This document shows, piece after piece, positions 1 through 9,300 of a stretch of 18,500 bases of DNA. The stretch is from an uncultured Collinsella sp. (GTDB lineage Bacteria; Actinomycetota; Coriobacteriia; Coriobacteriales; Coriobacteriaceae), in assembly GCA_900553935.1 (NCBI GenBank), contig USFK01000012.1, positions 1 through 18,500 of the forward strand, given 5' to 3'. A program made the translations under genes and the position numbers. How positions within the stretch are numbered: the first letter of the stretch is position 1; the number at the start of each line of letters is the position of its first letter. The notes below the pieces were generated by a model, which saw only the letters and a list, made by a program, of their open reading frames with translations, did no database searches and had not been told where the DNA came from.

Positions 1-99
1 ATCTACTTTGTGGGCGTGACCAACCGGTTTATGACCGGGCAGAGCCTGCTGATCGATGGCGGCGAGGCCGGCCGCACCCAGTTTATCTGGCCTGAATAA
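1..99 (+). CDS. Short-chain dehydrogenase/reductase, C-terminal fragment
   Basis: Only the last 32 codons are in the window, in frame from base 1 to a TAA at 97-99. The translated tail reads ...NRFMTGQSLLIDGGE..., the C-terminal signature of classical SDR oxidoreductases (consensus roughly [FY]-[VI/M]-T-G-[QA]-x-[LI]-x-[VI]-D-G-G), which sits at the end of the Rossmann fold near the substrate loop and tetramer interface. These enzymes carry out NAD(P)-dependent oxidation or reduction; the substrate cannot be told because the nucleotide-binding and YxxxK regions lie upstream of the window. A strong terminator follows directly, so this is the last gene of its transcript and is separate from the kinase operon. 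Confidence 0.85.
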   Translation: MYFVGVTNRFMTGQSLLIDGGEAGRTQFIWPE

Positions 100-100
100 C

Positions 101-139
101 AAAACGCGCCCGATGGCAAGGTTGCCTCGGGCGCGTTTT
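101..139 (+). terminator. Rho-independent terminator after the SDR gene
   Basis: Arms 101-113 (AAAACGCGCCCGA) and 127-139 (TCGGGCGCGTTTT) pair perfectly. Inside them GGCAA (115-119) pairs with TTGCC (122-126) around a 2-nt loop, leaving a single bulged T at 114. The G+C-rich stem ends in TTTT on the plus strand and AAAA on the 5' side, so it can work in either direction. It starts one base after the SDR stop codon. Confidence 0.9.
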
Positions 140-231
140 GCATCATTAATTGCTAACTTTAGCTGGGTATTATCTCTGTAAAGTGCCTTTGAGCTGGTAG
201 ACTAAACCCCGAAATATGAAAAGGGGGCATA
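140..231 (+). promoter_or_regulatory. Leader and presumed promoter region of the kinase operon
   Basis: This 92-base gap lies between the SDR terminator and the first operon gene, so a promoter for the five-gene block is expected here. I see AT-rich hexamers (TTGCTA at 150-155, TATTAT at 168-173, TAAAGT at 179-184), but no pair with a 16-18 nt spacer, so I assign no -35/-10. The only clear signal is the ribosome binding site AAAGGGGG (220-227), 4 nt before a TTG start at 232. The ATG at 216 is out of frame and closes within about 25 codons. Confidence 0.4.
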
Positions 232-1881
232 TTGGGGCTGTTCGGTTCACACGAGAAGCGCGACGCGGACCGAGCGCGTCGACTTTTTGAAGAGGCGCTT
301 GCGCAGCAAGGGCCCAACGTTGCGCTGGTCTTGCGTGCCAGCGACTGTCTTCCGCTCTATATCACCCCAAATTTTGAACGCGTCTTTGGCGTATCGCCCG
401 AGCGTATTGGCGACGACATCGAGACGCTGTACCGTTTTATTCCCGATAGCGACCGTGTTCGCATACAGCGACAGGTGAGGGACTGGGACCACGCGACTCC
501 GCTGAACCTTCTGTGCTCCTACCATGCGCTCCATGGAGAAAAAACGCAGCTCAGCATTAGGTTTACGATTGCGCTCATTCAAGACGGCACGCAGTACCTG
601 GTTTCTGCAGTCGATGTGACGACCGAAAACGAGCGTATCGCCAAAGTGGAGTCCGAGCGCGATCGCGCCGTCGAGACCGCCAACGTGCGCACGGACTATA
701 TGAACCAGATGAGCCACGAGATTCGCACGCCGCTCAATGGCATCGAGGGCATGATTTCGCTTGCCCGCGAGCATCATGCAGATGAGCCTCGCCTGATGGA
801 CGACTTGTCTCGCGCCTCGCAGCTTTCGGCCTACTTGCTTTCGCTTATCAACGATATGCTCGATATGAGCCGCCTCAACAGCGGGCGCGTGCGCCTTGAC
901 GATGCGCCGTTTGATATGCGTCTGTTTGTCGATGAGATCGAGCGCATGTTTAGCTCGCAGGCAGCCGACAAAGGGCTTACGTACTCGGTCAATCTGGAGG
1001 ACTGCGAAAACGTTTTTGTCGTGGGCGACCGCATGCGCCTGTCGCAGATCGTCATCAACTTTATCTCCAATGCGGTCAAGTTTACCGAGCAGGGCGGCAG
1101 CGTTACCGTGACTCTGCGCGAGATGTACCAGGCAGACGGCGGCGTGAGCTATATGCTGCGCGTGCGCGATACGGGCAAGGGCATGGACCCGCGCTACGTC
1201 AGCAAGATCTTTAAGCCGTTTGAGCAAGAGGATCGCACCATCGCGCGCCGCTACGGCGGAACGGGCCTGGGCATGGCCATTACGGGTGCACTCGTCGAGC
1301 TGATGAACGGCGAGATCGTCGTCGATACCGAGCCCGGTCGCGGCTCAACGTTTTCGGCCTACATTCCACTGCGACTGGCCACGCCGGAGCAGATCGAGGA
1401 CCTTAAACGTAAGGAGCAGACCCTCGAGACGGCGCGCGATTCCATCGACTCGTCGTTTACCTATCAGTTTGAGGGCAAGCGATTCCTGTTGGCCGAGGAT
1501 AACGAAATCAATGCCATGATCGTGATTGAGTTGCTGGCAAGACGAGGCGCGGCGGTCGATCGTGCCGAAAACGGCCAGGCGGTCGTTGAGCGATTTCAGA
1601 GCATGCCCACGGGCACGTACGATGCGATCCTCATGGATATTCAGATGCCCGTGCTCAACGGCTGGGAAGCGGCCGAGCAGATACGAGGACTTAATCATGA
1701 GGATGCCGGCGCCATTCCCATCATTGCGCTTTCTGCCAATGACTACACCGAGGACGTTGAGCGCTCGCGCAGTGTGGGCATGAACGGACATGTGGGCAAG
1801 CCCATTGATCTGAACGTTTTGAAAGCACAGCTGGCGGCCGCGACGGCCGAGGCAGCGTACCGAGGAAATGAGCAACTGTGA
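232..1881 (+). CDS. Soluble hybrid sensor histidine kinase (PAS-HisKA-HATPase-REC)
   Basis: 549 residues, TTG start chosen for the AAAGGGGG ribosome site just upstream. There is no signal peptide or membrane segment, so it should sense in the cytoplasm or through partners. Domains in order: a PAS-like fold (about 28-132); HisKA with MSHEIRTPLNGI, phosphoacceptor His162; HATPase_c with N box QIVINFISNAVKF (272-284, key Asn280), G1 box RDTGKGMD (312-319), F box FKPFEQED, and G2 box YGGTGLGMAI (341-350); then a receiver domain (about 416-537) with acidic pair E422/D423, phosphoacceptor Asp469 in LMDIQMP, Ser501 and Lys523. All residues needed for autophosphorylation and internal transfer are present. 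No output domain or HPt follows, so the downstream relay partner is unknown. Its stop overlaps the moxR start by 4 nt, which suggests translational coupling and shared regulation with the surface-protein genes. Confidence 0.95.
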   Translation: MGLFGSHEKRDADRARRLFEEALAQQGPNVALVLRASDCLPLYITPNFERVFGVSPERIGDDIETLYRFIPDSDRVRIQRQVRDWDHATPLNLLCSYHALHGEKTQLSIRFTIALIQDGTQYLVSAVDVTTENERIAKVESERDRAVETANVRTDYMNQMSHEIRTPLNGIEGMISLAREHHADEPRLMDDLSRASQLSAYLLSLINDMLDMSRLNSGRVRLDDAPFDMRLFVDEIERMFSSQAADKGLTYSVNLEDCENVFVVGDRMRLSQIVINFISNAVKFTEQGGSVTVTLREMYQADGGVSYMLRVRDTGKGMDPRYVSKIFKPFEQEDRTIARRYGGTGLGMAITGALVELMNGEIVVDTEPGRGSTFSAYIPLRLATPEQIEDLKRKEQTLETARDSIDSSFTYQFEGKRFLLAEDNEINAMIVIELLARRGAAVDRAENGQAVVERFQSMPTGTYDAILMDIQMPVLNGWEAAEQIRGLNHEDAGAIPIIALSANDYTEDVERSRSVGMNGHVGKPIDLNVLKAQLAAATAEAAYRGNEQL

Positions 1882-2831
1882 TCGTCGAACAGTCAAACAG
1901 CATCATCAACGAAGTGAGCCGCGCCCTGCTGGGCAAGCACGATGTGATTGAGAAGGCCCTCATGGCTATCTACGCTGGCGGTCATATCCTGTTAGAGGAT
2001 GTGCCCGGTACCGGCAAGACGACGCTGGCCCTGGCGCTTTCGCGCGCGCTGGGTCTGGACTTTAAGCGTGTGCAATTTACGCCCGATACGCTGCCCTCGG
2101 ACATTACGGGCTTTACGATGTTCGACCGCGACTCCGGTACGTTTCGCTTTGTGTGGGGCGCCGTCAACTGCAACATGCTGCTGGGCGACGAGATTAACCG
2201 TACCAGCGCTAAGACGCAGTCGGCCCTGCTCGAGGTTATGGAAGAGCGCGCGGTGACTATCGACGGGCAGACGCATCAGGTCCCGCGTCCCTTTGTGTGT
2301 ATCGCAACCGAGAACCCGGTGGGCTCGGCGGGCACGCAACCGCTGCCCGATAGCCAGCTCGATCGCTTTATGGTTCGTCTGTCCGTTGGCTATCCGTCGC
2401 GCCAGGACCAGATCGATATCCTCAAGGCACGTCGCTATGCCAACCCGCTCGACGACATTAAGCCCATGGTTGCCTGCGATGATCTGCTCGATATCCAAAA
2501 CTACCTGGGCAATGTACAGGTTGCCGACACGGTGCTGGATTATATCGTCCGCCTGTGCGAGGAGACCCGTAATGACGGTCTTGTTGAGCTGGGTGTGAGC
2601 CCCCGCGGCATTATCGCGCTCACGCGTATGGCGCGCGCCTGCGCTTTGATTCGCGAGCGCGACTATGTGGTGCCCGAGGACGTGCGCGAGGTATTTAAGG
2701 CTGTTTGCGCCCACCGTCTCGTTTTGCGCCCCCAGGCCCGTATTGAATCGATTGGCGCCGCCGACGTCCTCGACCGCATCCTCGCTGCCGTTCCCGCCCC
2801 GTCTATGGGTCAGGTTCGCGGCCGCTCGTAG
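1878..2831 (+). CDS. MoxR-family AAA+ ATPase
   Basis: 317 residues. The GTG start at 1878-1880 overlaps the kinase stop and has GAGGAAA (1863-1868) 9 nt upstream; an out-of-frame ATG at 1868 is ignored. MoxR proteins are ATP-driven chaperones that remodel or activate partner proteins, often acting on neighbours with DUF58 or VWA domains. Visible motifs are Walker A DVPGTGKTT (41-49, Lys47), Walker B LLGDE (101-105, Asp104/Glu105) followed by INRTSAKTQSALLEVMEE, the sensor-1 region CIATENPVG (141-149), the arginine-finger region LDRFM (161-165), and sensor-2 VSPRG (240-244). The ATPase core is intact and the length is typical of the family. It sits in the classic moxR-DUF58-transglutaminase order, so its likely client is one of the next gene products. 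I give no gene symbol because this paralogue group is not individually named. Confidence 0.95.
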   Translation: MIVEQSNSIINEVSRALLGKHDVIEKALMAIYAGGHILLEDVPGTGKTTLALALSRALGLDFKRVQFTPDTLPSDITGFTMFDRDSGTFRFVWGAVNCNMLLGDEINRTSAKTQSALLEVMEERAVTIDGQTHQVPRPFVCIATENPVGSAGTQPLPDSQLDRFMVRLSVGYPSRQDQIDILKARRYANPLDDIKPMVACDDLLDIQNYLGNVQVADTVLDYIVRLCEETRNDGLVELGVSPRGIIALTRMARACALIRERDYVVPEDVREVFKAVCAHRLVLRPQARIESIGAADVLDRILAAVPAPSMGQVRGRS

Positions 2832-2866
2832 CGGATCGTTTACCTTTTGCGTCCTACGTTACGCCC

Positions 2867-4039
2867 ATGATTGCCAACAAGATTACCTATATCGTGTCCG
2901 TCGCGCTCCTGCTCGCCACGTTCGTGTTTACCGCCAATGCGGCTGCGCTTGCTGCTGCCGCGGCGTTGATCGCCATGCCCGTGATTACGGTGGCGGCGTG
3001 CCGTTCGAGCGTTGCCTTGCTTAAGCTTAGCTTTGAGCTTCCTCGGTCGTGTGTTGTAAACGCGCCTCTTGTATTGCGCATCACACTGGATCGCCCGCTT
3101 ATGTTTCGCGGTCGTATGGAGCTGTCGTTTTCGGTTTATAACCAGCTGACGGGAGCGCGGACAGTCTATCCCGTAAGTCTTGCCCCGGCGACGGGCAGGC
3201 CCGCTTTGTTTGAGCTGGAGCTCGATTCGACCGTCTGCGGTGCGCACACGATTACCCTTGACACCGCGCGCCTGGTCGATGAGATGGGCTTTACGTCGCT
3301 TGCCCTCGAGAATGCAGACTTTCATGGGTTGTTTACGGTCTATCCCGAGGTGCTCGACATCCAGGTTGTTCCTAACCAAAGTGCTTCTGCCGGTCTTGAG
3401 GGCACGAGCTACGATCCCCATCGAAGCGGCCAAGATGCCTCCGAGGTCTTTGACATAAGGCCCTATCACGAGGGTGATGCCGTTAAGTCGATTCACTGGA
3501 AGCTGTCGACGCGTTTTGACGACATGCTGGTGCGCGAGGCTTCGCGCCCACAAGACCACGCTATTGCCATCTTGTTTGGTGCGTTTGCGTGCGATTTTGA
3601 GCACGCAAGCCACGCTGAGGTTCTTTCTGCGGTGCTGGGTTTTACCGCATCGATATCGCTGGCACTTATGCGTCAGGGATACCATCATGTGGTCGTGGCT
3701 GCCCCCGAAGGCTCTTTGGCTGTCTATCCCGTTGATGACCGACGTGGGTTCAATAGGATGCTTGATGCTTTGACGGCAACGCCGCTTGGCCCTGCCTATC
3801 CAACATCGCACGAGCACTATGCCAAGCTCGTGGCAGCAAAGGGCATTGGCAAAACGGTGCTGGTAACGGTGGGCGTCGATGAACAGGCCTATATCGAGAT
3901 AGGCCGTCTGACCGATCTATCGGTACTCCATGTGTCGGATTCGGTCGAGTCGTATAGCATCGAGCGCGGAGCCAACTACATCATCACGCATTGCCCGGTA
4001 TCGAGTGATTCGGCCCGTATCAAGAGTCTGGAGCTCTAA
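2867..4039 (+). CDS. DUF58 domain membrane protein
   Basis: 390 residues. Two closely spaced hydrophobic stretches near the N-terminus (about 7-22 and 26-45) form a membrane hairpin, followed by a beta-rich segment (about 50-170) and the DUF58 signature at 197-216 with the pattern R-x-Y-x-x-G-D-x-x-x-x-I-H-W-K-x-S-x-R. The C-terminal part resembles a VWA-like fold. The biochemical role of DUF58 is not established; family members are repeatedly encoded beside MoxR ATPases and transglutaminase-like membrane proteins and are thought to form a complex with them. The gene starts 35 nt after moxR, and I see no Shine-Dalgarno sequence in that gap. Translation may therefore depend on ribosomes arriving from moxR. 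No other in-frame start with a better site keeps the membrane hairpin. It ends 1 nt before the next gene. Confidence 0.9.
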   Translation: MIANKITYIVSVALLLATFVFTANAAALAAAAALIAMPVITVAACRSSVALLKLSFELPRSCVVNAPLVLRITLDRPLMFRGRMELSFSVYNQLTGARTVYPVSLAPATGRPALFELELDSTVCGAHTITLDTARLVDEMGFTSLALENADFHGLFTVYPEVLDIQVVPNQSASAGLEGTSYDPHRSGQDASEVFDIRPYHEGDAVKSIHWKLSTRFDDMLVREASRPQDHAIAILFGAFACDFEHASHAEVLSAVLGFTASISLALMRQGYHHVVVAAPEGSLAVYPVDDRRGFNRMLDALTATPLGPAYPTSHEHYAKLVAAKGIGKTVLVTVGVDEQAYIEIGRLTDLSVLHVSDSVESYSIERGANYIITHCPVSSDSARIKSLEL

Positions 4040-4040
4040 G

Positions 4041-6353
4041 ATGAACTTTGTGACTCTTACCTCGACGGAGCGCATCGCTTCGAATGGTCGCGTTGTTGCT
4101 ATGTTCCTGTCGGTGGCTCCCGCGGTTTTATTGTCTGCGGGCTTCTGCTGCACAATTGCTCGGTGCCTGAGCGCAACGTACATGGGGATAATGCTGGCCG
4201 TTGCCGTTGGCGTGGCCGTTGCGCTGGGCGCTTTGGGCGTTTTGATGGCTTCGAAAAAGGCTCCCCTCTGGATTGCCTTGGCTGCGGCGTCCGTAGCGCT
4301 TTTATGCGCGCTCTTGATTCCTTCGGCACGCTGGGGCTTCTATGCGTGCGTCAATACCGTTATCGCTCGCGTCAACTCGATCTGTGAACTGTATATTCCA
4401 TTGGTGGCAGACGCCGGTCTGCTGTGTGAAGCCGTGTCGCTGGCGGTGCTCGCCGGCATGTTTGCCGGCTCACTCGCCTGGCTTTTTGCCAACTTGAGCG
4501 TTTCGTGGCCCACGCTCTTAATCATCGTTATCTGCGGCTCGGCTTCCATGGCGCTGCAGCTTGGTGATTCTGCGATGTCTATGACGCTGGGCGTTGCGGG
4601 CTGGCTTGTCCAGTGCCGTGCTGACGAGTTGCGGGGCTCTACGGTAGGTTTGCCCCAGGTTCTATTTGGTCTTGGCGGCCTGTGCGTTGCATGCGGCGTT
4701 CTCTTTGCACTGACCGTTGCCCTTGTACAACCTCTTCCCGCGTTGTCCGCCCTGTCGGCGTCTGCCTTCAGAGCAGTCCAGGGCGTTCGATTTGGGGACG
4801 ATTCGCTGCCCGAGGGCGACCTTTCGCAAGCGGCGGACATGAACGAAGGCGAGTCCACGACGCTGTCGCTTGCCGCCAGCAAGACGCTCGGCGACGACCT
4901 GCTCATGAAGGGTTTTGTGGGCACGACGTTTGATGGCATGTCTTGGGGGCGCGGCGACTGGATGTCCTACGAGGGCGAATGGTCCGGCATGCGTGAATGG
5001 CTGCGTCAGAACGGTTTGACGGTAGCCGAGCAGCGCGCCGCGTTTGACGCCGAGGCCGAGCGCGAGGGTGGCGAGCCTGTCGAGGCGGTTGAGATTTCAG
5101 TCAATGCCTCGGGCGCCAACCGCAGATACACCTATGCTCCCTATACACTGCGCTCGCTGAGCGGTGCCGACGCAATGTTGACGGGCTCGACGATGCTAAG
5201 CATGGACCTTTTGCCGTCCAAAACATACAGTGTGACCGTCGATAACGTGCCATCAGATGACGTCATTGCAGATTCGAGCTGGCTGGCGTCCTCCAAGAGC
5301 GACTATGCAAAAAGCGAGCGGGTATACGCCGCTTTCGTTCGCGATAAGTACCTGGACGTTCCCGAAGAGGAGCGGGACGCCGTTAATACATACCTGTTCT
5401 CGAGCGACAGCTGGGATGCTGGGGCGAATGTTTCGGATACAGCCGTGATCAGTCGCGTGCGCACGATGTTGGCTTCGCTTGCGGGGCAGACGGATAACCC
5501 GCCAACCTATACGGGGGCGACGTCGTTTGTCGCGTGGTTCTTGGGCACGGCGCACGAGGGCAACTCTGCCTACTTTGCCACGGCGGCGACGCTCGCGTTT
5601 CGATATCAGGGAATTCCAGCGCGCTATGTCGAGGGCTATCAGGCAGCAGATGATCAGCTGGCCGCTGCTGTTGGGGCAGGCGTGGCGCTCAACTTGACGG
5701 CTGCCGATGCGCACGCGTGGACCGAGATCTACCTTGACGGTCAGGGATGGATGCCCGTGGAGGTCACCCCTGGATACTATAGCCAGACGCTCGATGCCGA
5801 TAAGATTATCGATGTGGGCGAGGCATGGAGCAACGGCGCCAACGATAAGACGCTCGATGCGGGCTCGGTTGCAGGACAGGCCGAGGATAAGCATCGCGAG
5901 GATGTGCCGGTAATGTATAACATCCCCGTTGTGGCCAAAGTTGGGGTCGGTCTGGCCGGCGCGGCGATTGCCGCCCTGCTCGCTCTGCTTGTTCGCAGGT
6001 TTGTCTTGCGCGCTCGGCGCACGCGGGCTATCGAGAGCGATGAGCAGGATATATGCGTGCCGGCGCTCTACGGCTATCTTGCCCTTGTGATGAACCAAAG
6101 CGGTCTCGACGCCTTTGACGAGACCAAGCCGCTCGATTGCCTGGACACCTTTGCCGCGGTGTTCCCCCAGATCGACCCGTGGGAATACCGCCGAGCGATT
6201 CAACTCCATCAAGCCTATGCGTTTGGTGGGCGCCAGCTTAAGCCAAACGAGTTGCGCACGCTCCGTCGTTTTACCGAACGCCTGCATCGGAGCATGCCGG
6301 TTCCGCAAACTGTTATTGAACGCTTCCGCCGCTACATGCTGCACGCGTTGTAG
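4041..6353 (+). CDS. TgpA-like multi-pass transglutaminase-domain protein, catalytic Cys replaced by Ser
   Basis: 770 residues. I chose the ATG at 4041, one base after the DUF58 stop and 7 nt after GGAG (4030-4033), over an upstream in-frame start at 3930 that would overlap DUF58 by about 110 nt. About six membrane helices lie at 20-42, 47-70, 76-93, 131-150, 155-175 and 205-228. A large extracytoplasmic region follows, with the transglutaminase-like core at about 495-580, then a final helix (about 632-652) and a cytoplasmic tail (about 655-770). The core has HEGNSAYFATAATL (505-518), GIPARYVEGY (524-533), ADAHAWTEIYL (555-565) and PVEVTPG (572-578). His558 matches the catalytic His and Glu574 takes the acid position. 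Active members of this family usually read G-x-C-x-x-F/Y-A where this protein has G-N-S509-A-Y-F-A, so the nucleophile appears to be Ser. It may be a non-catalytic binding version. Membership in the moxR-DUF58 cluster is certain; activity is not. Confidence 0.9.
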   Translation: MNFVTLTSTERIASNGRVVAMFLSVAPAVLLSAGFCCTIARCLSATYMGIMLAVAVGVAVALGALGVLMASKKAPLWIALAAASVALLCALLIPSARWGFYACVNTVIARVNSICELYIPLVADAGLLCEAVSLAVLAGMFAGSLAWLFANLSVSWPTLLIIVICGSASMALQLGDSAMSMTLGVAGWLVQCRADELRGSTVGLPQVLFGLGGLCVACGVLFALTVALVQPLPALSALSASAFRAVQGVRFGDDSLPEGDLSQAADMNEGESTTLSLAASKTLGDDLLMKGFVGTTFDGMSWGRGDWMSYEGEWSGMREWLRQNGLTVAEQRAAFDAEAEREGGEPVEAVEISVNASGANRRYTYAPYTLRSLSGADAMLTGSTMLSMDLLPSKTYSVTVDNVPSDDVIADSSWLASSKSDYAKSERVYAAFVRDKYLDVPEEERDAVNTYLFSSDSWDAGANVSDTAVISRVRTMLASLAGQTDNPPTYTGATSFVAWFLGTAHEGNSAYFATAATLAFRYQGIPARYVEGYQAADDQLAAAVGAGVALNLTAADAHAWTEIYLDGQGWMPVEVTPGYYSQTLDADKIIDVGEAWSNGANDKTLDAGSVAGQAEDKHREDVPVMYNIPVVAKVGVGLAGAAIAALLALLVRRFVLRARRTRAIESDEQDICVPALYGYLALVMNQSGLDAFDETKPLDCLDTFAAVFPQIDPWEYRRAIQLHQAYAFGGRQLKPNELRTLRRFTERLHRSMPVPQTVIERFRRYMLHAL

Positions 6354-6368
6354 AGGGAGTAGGTCTAC

Positions 6369-9300
6369 GTGTTTTCTAAATATCCTCAACATATGGCTTC
6401 GCACAAGAACGCGGCGTCGGCCAAATTAAAAGGCCCGCGGAATGCGTCCGCGCGCGTTCAGCATGCCGCTAAAAATATGTATCGCGCCAAGCCTTTGGCT
6501 GCAACGCGCGTTGTGGCAGCGGCGGTTTCGGTTGCTGCGGTCGGCGTATTTGGCGCGGTCGCCTTTGAGTTGGCTCAGAGTAATCTGAGCTTCGATCCTT
6601 CGGGGTATATCGCTGCATACAGTCACGGTGACGCGGAGTCCGGCGAGGCGTATCGGATCAGTCCGCTCTCGACGGATGCCGAGGCAAATCGTCATGACGA
6701 GGATAGCGACAGCCGGGACACGAGCGCACGTGAGCAGCAGGCGCGGCTCGATAATGCGCAGGGACAGGTAAATCTGACGGGGCAAAGCGGCACGACCGCC
6801 TACAACGTTACCGGCAGCGCCGATGGAACGGGCGTAGGAGTTGCGGGTGGTTCGGGCAGCGGCGCGGGCGGCGCTGGCGGCTCGGGAGGCGGGCAAAACG
6901 TTCCCGTTATCAATGCGGGCGGAGCATCTGGCGGCAATGCCGTCGGCGGTGCGGGCGGAAACGGTTCGGGCGGTAACGGCGGTAGTGGCGGCTCGGCCAC
7001 CTCGACGGCCAATTCCTACAAGTATCTTCTTGCGGACCCCACGCCTCAAAAGGGTGCCCCCATGGGAGACACAACGTTCTTTACGCAGTTTAACGGTGCA
7101 AATGGATTGATCGATCCCCATGAGGTGCAGATTTCACCCATGGAGGATGCAATCTACGATGGGCAGATGCTCGACGCCTGGACGCTGTTTTGCGCCATGG
7201 ATGTCCACTGGAGTGACGACAAGGGCCTCTACTATCTTGCCTGCACCAAGGATGAGTTCGCCACGTTTCCATATCTCCGCATCGACTCGTGGACCAATGC
7301 AGCGGGCGAGCAGAATCCGGCGCTGTGCTCGAGCCAGCCGCTCACGGTAAGCGTCTCGCTGCGCTTGTCGCAGGATACGGCGTGGACGACACGAACCGTT
7401 ACCATCCAGCCGGCGCAGTCGCGCCTGTTTGTGGTCGGCCAGCCCGATTCGATGGGCCAGCGTAGTGTGATTTGGAGCACGCTGAGCTCCAAGGAGAACC
7501 TGCTGGGCGTCAACACACAAGAAGCCTTTATGAAGCAGGCGGGGCATGTCGATTCGGAAGGTTACCTCAATGCCTTGTTGCTGGGGTGGCGCGAGAACGA
7601 GGCGGCCGTCCCGTATTTCTACACGCTGACGCCCGGTCGCCATGTGGTGGTTCCCGGCGATGTCGTGTCCATCGATCCCGGCTACAAGGTGCGCTTTCAG
7701 GGCTATGCCCTCGACGAGGACTATCGCTTTGACGACGACCCGACCAGCCTCAATAACTCACGCCTGCAGACGCTTGTCGATGTGGACGAGTCAGTCGTGT
7801 CTGTTGATGGCGGGGGCGAGACGCTCAGCGTTCCGCAGGGTGTGCAGGCGGTCGACGCCTATACCGACAGTCGTCAGCGTGAAGTCTTTACGTGGCAGAT
7901 CAACAATCTAGAGCTACCGTCCTCGGTGTACTACGTCAACGTTAATGCGGGCTTTCAGGTGCTCGATGCCTACCGTGTCGCATCGGATAACCCCGTCTAT
8001 GCCGCAACGGATGAGGGTATCTTGACCTCTCGCGATGGCAAGGAGTATCTGGGCGTTCCCTACCATACGCGCGAGCTCGATGTTCCCGCCGATATTACCC
8101 ATGTCGTCATTCCCGATCGCAATAAGCTCGATCGTATTGTTCTGCACGCATCCAAAGAGGGTGAGTTGCCCCAGATTGACGTGAGTAAGCTGCAGGACTG
8201 TACCCTGGTCGTTGACGATGCCGCGCTGCTCGATTTTATTACCGAGCACGCGGACGAACTAGAGAATACCTACGGCGTATACGTGTCGCCCGCGACCAAC
8301 CCTAGTGTCCAGCTCACGTACTCACAGGGGCTGGTGTACAACATTAATTCGCAGCTCGAAAGCGACCTGTGCTATGTGCTCGATACGGGTTCCAATATTG
8401 CCCTGGTGCAGATTTCCAACACCATCAAGAAGGGTGCCTTTGCGGGCAACACGTCGGTTGACACGCTGGTACTCATGCCGTGGTTTGACGATAGGGTGAC
8501 GCTCGAGGACGGCAGCCTTGCGGGCGGTTCCGTGCGGACCATCGTGTGCGCAACCGACGAGCAGGTCGCGTATGTCGAGCAGCATAAGGCTGCTGCCGGT
8601 GCACCCGATGCGCGCGTGATTAAGATGAGCCTGTCTCAAGATGGGTACTTGTATTATGCCAACGCTGGCAAGACGATTTTGCTGTCCGCTGCAGGCGATG
8701 AGGATGGCAACCTGTCCGCGACCTTTGACGGCACCTTGCTTACGGATGGCGGCAAGCAGCTCCAAGTAGATTCCATCGCACCGTATGCTTTCTCGGGCGA
8801 TGCGGAGCTCAGGTTTGTCAATCTGGGCGAGAAGACGAGTGCCATCGGCCGTAACGCGTTTGAGAACTGCCAAAACCTTCAAGGTGTGTTTATCGGCACG
8901 CCCGATAGCATTGAGGTGGGTGCCGATGTCTTTAAGGGCTGCACGGGCCTGGGCTTTGTGGCGTCGCGTGCTAAAAAGGCTGTCTTTGCCACGACCGAGA
9001 ATCCCAATCCGGCCGGCTGCACCTGGTATGCGCCCGATGGCGAGCTGCAGGGCTACGACAGCCGCTTTGTCACTGTCGACGGCATTTACGATTTTGCTTG
9101 CGATGCCCAAAGCGACGACGCGCCCCTTCTCTACGGCTATTACGATGGCGACGAGGAAGGCAAGCCAAGCATCCTGCTCGGTGCGCCCTCGATGCTCAAC
9201 GGTACGATTGAGCTGCTGCCGAGTACGATTGAGATCTTTGGCGGCTATTCCTTGTCTGGCGCCAAGGACCTGCCTGGTGCCTTTGAGGGGACCGGAGGCG

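Noticed and set aside
247..1227. Minus-strand open frame of 326 codons opposite the histidine kinase
   Set aside because: The plus strand encodes all kinase boxes; the minus frame has a His/Arg/Ala-rich composition with no domain.
2840..3817. Minus-strand open frame of 325 codons opposite DUF58
   Set aside because: Basic, low-information sequence opposite a clear DUF58 gene; no ribosome site.
3930..4040. Upstream extension of the transglutaminase-like gene
   Set aside because: It would overlap the DUF58 gene by about 110 nt and add an Arg/Ser-rich stretch; the ATG at 4041 has GGAG upstream and fits the operon spacing.
5253..6404. Minus-strand open frame of 383 codons opposite the transglutaminase-like gene
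   Set aside because: It overlaps the strand coding for the transglutaminase-like core and C-terminal helix and shows no domain of its own.
6800..7012. Proline-rich minus-strand frame
   Set aside because: It is the complement of the Gly-rich linker of the surface protein (GGC/GGT codons read as GCC/ACC-type Pro codons), not a gene.
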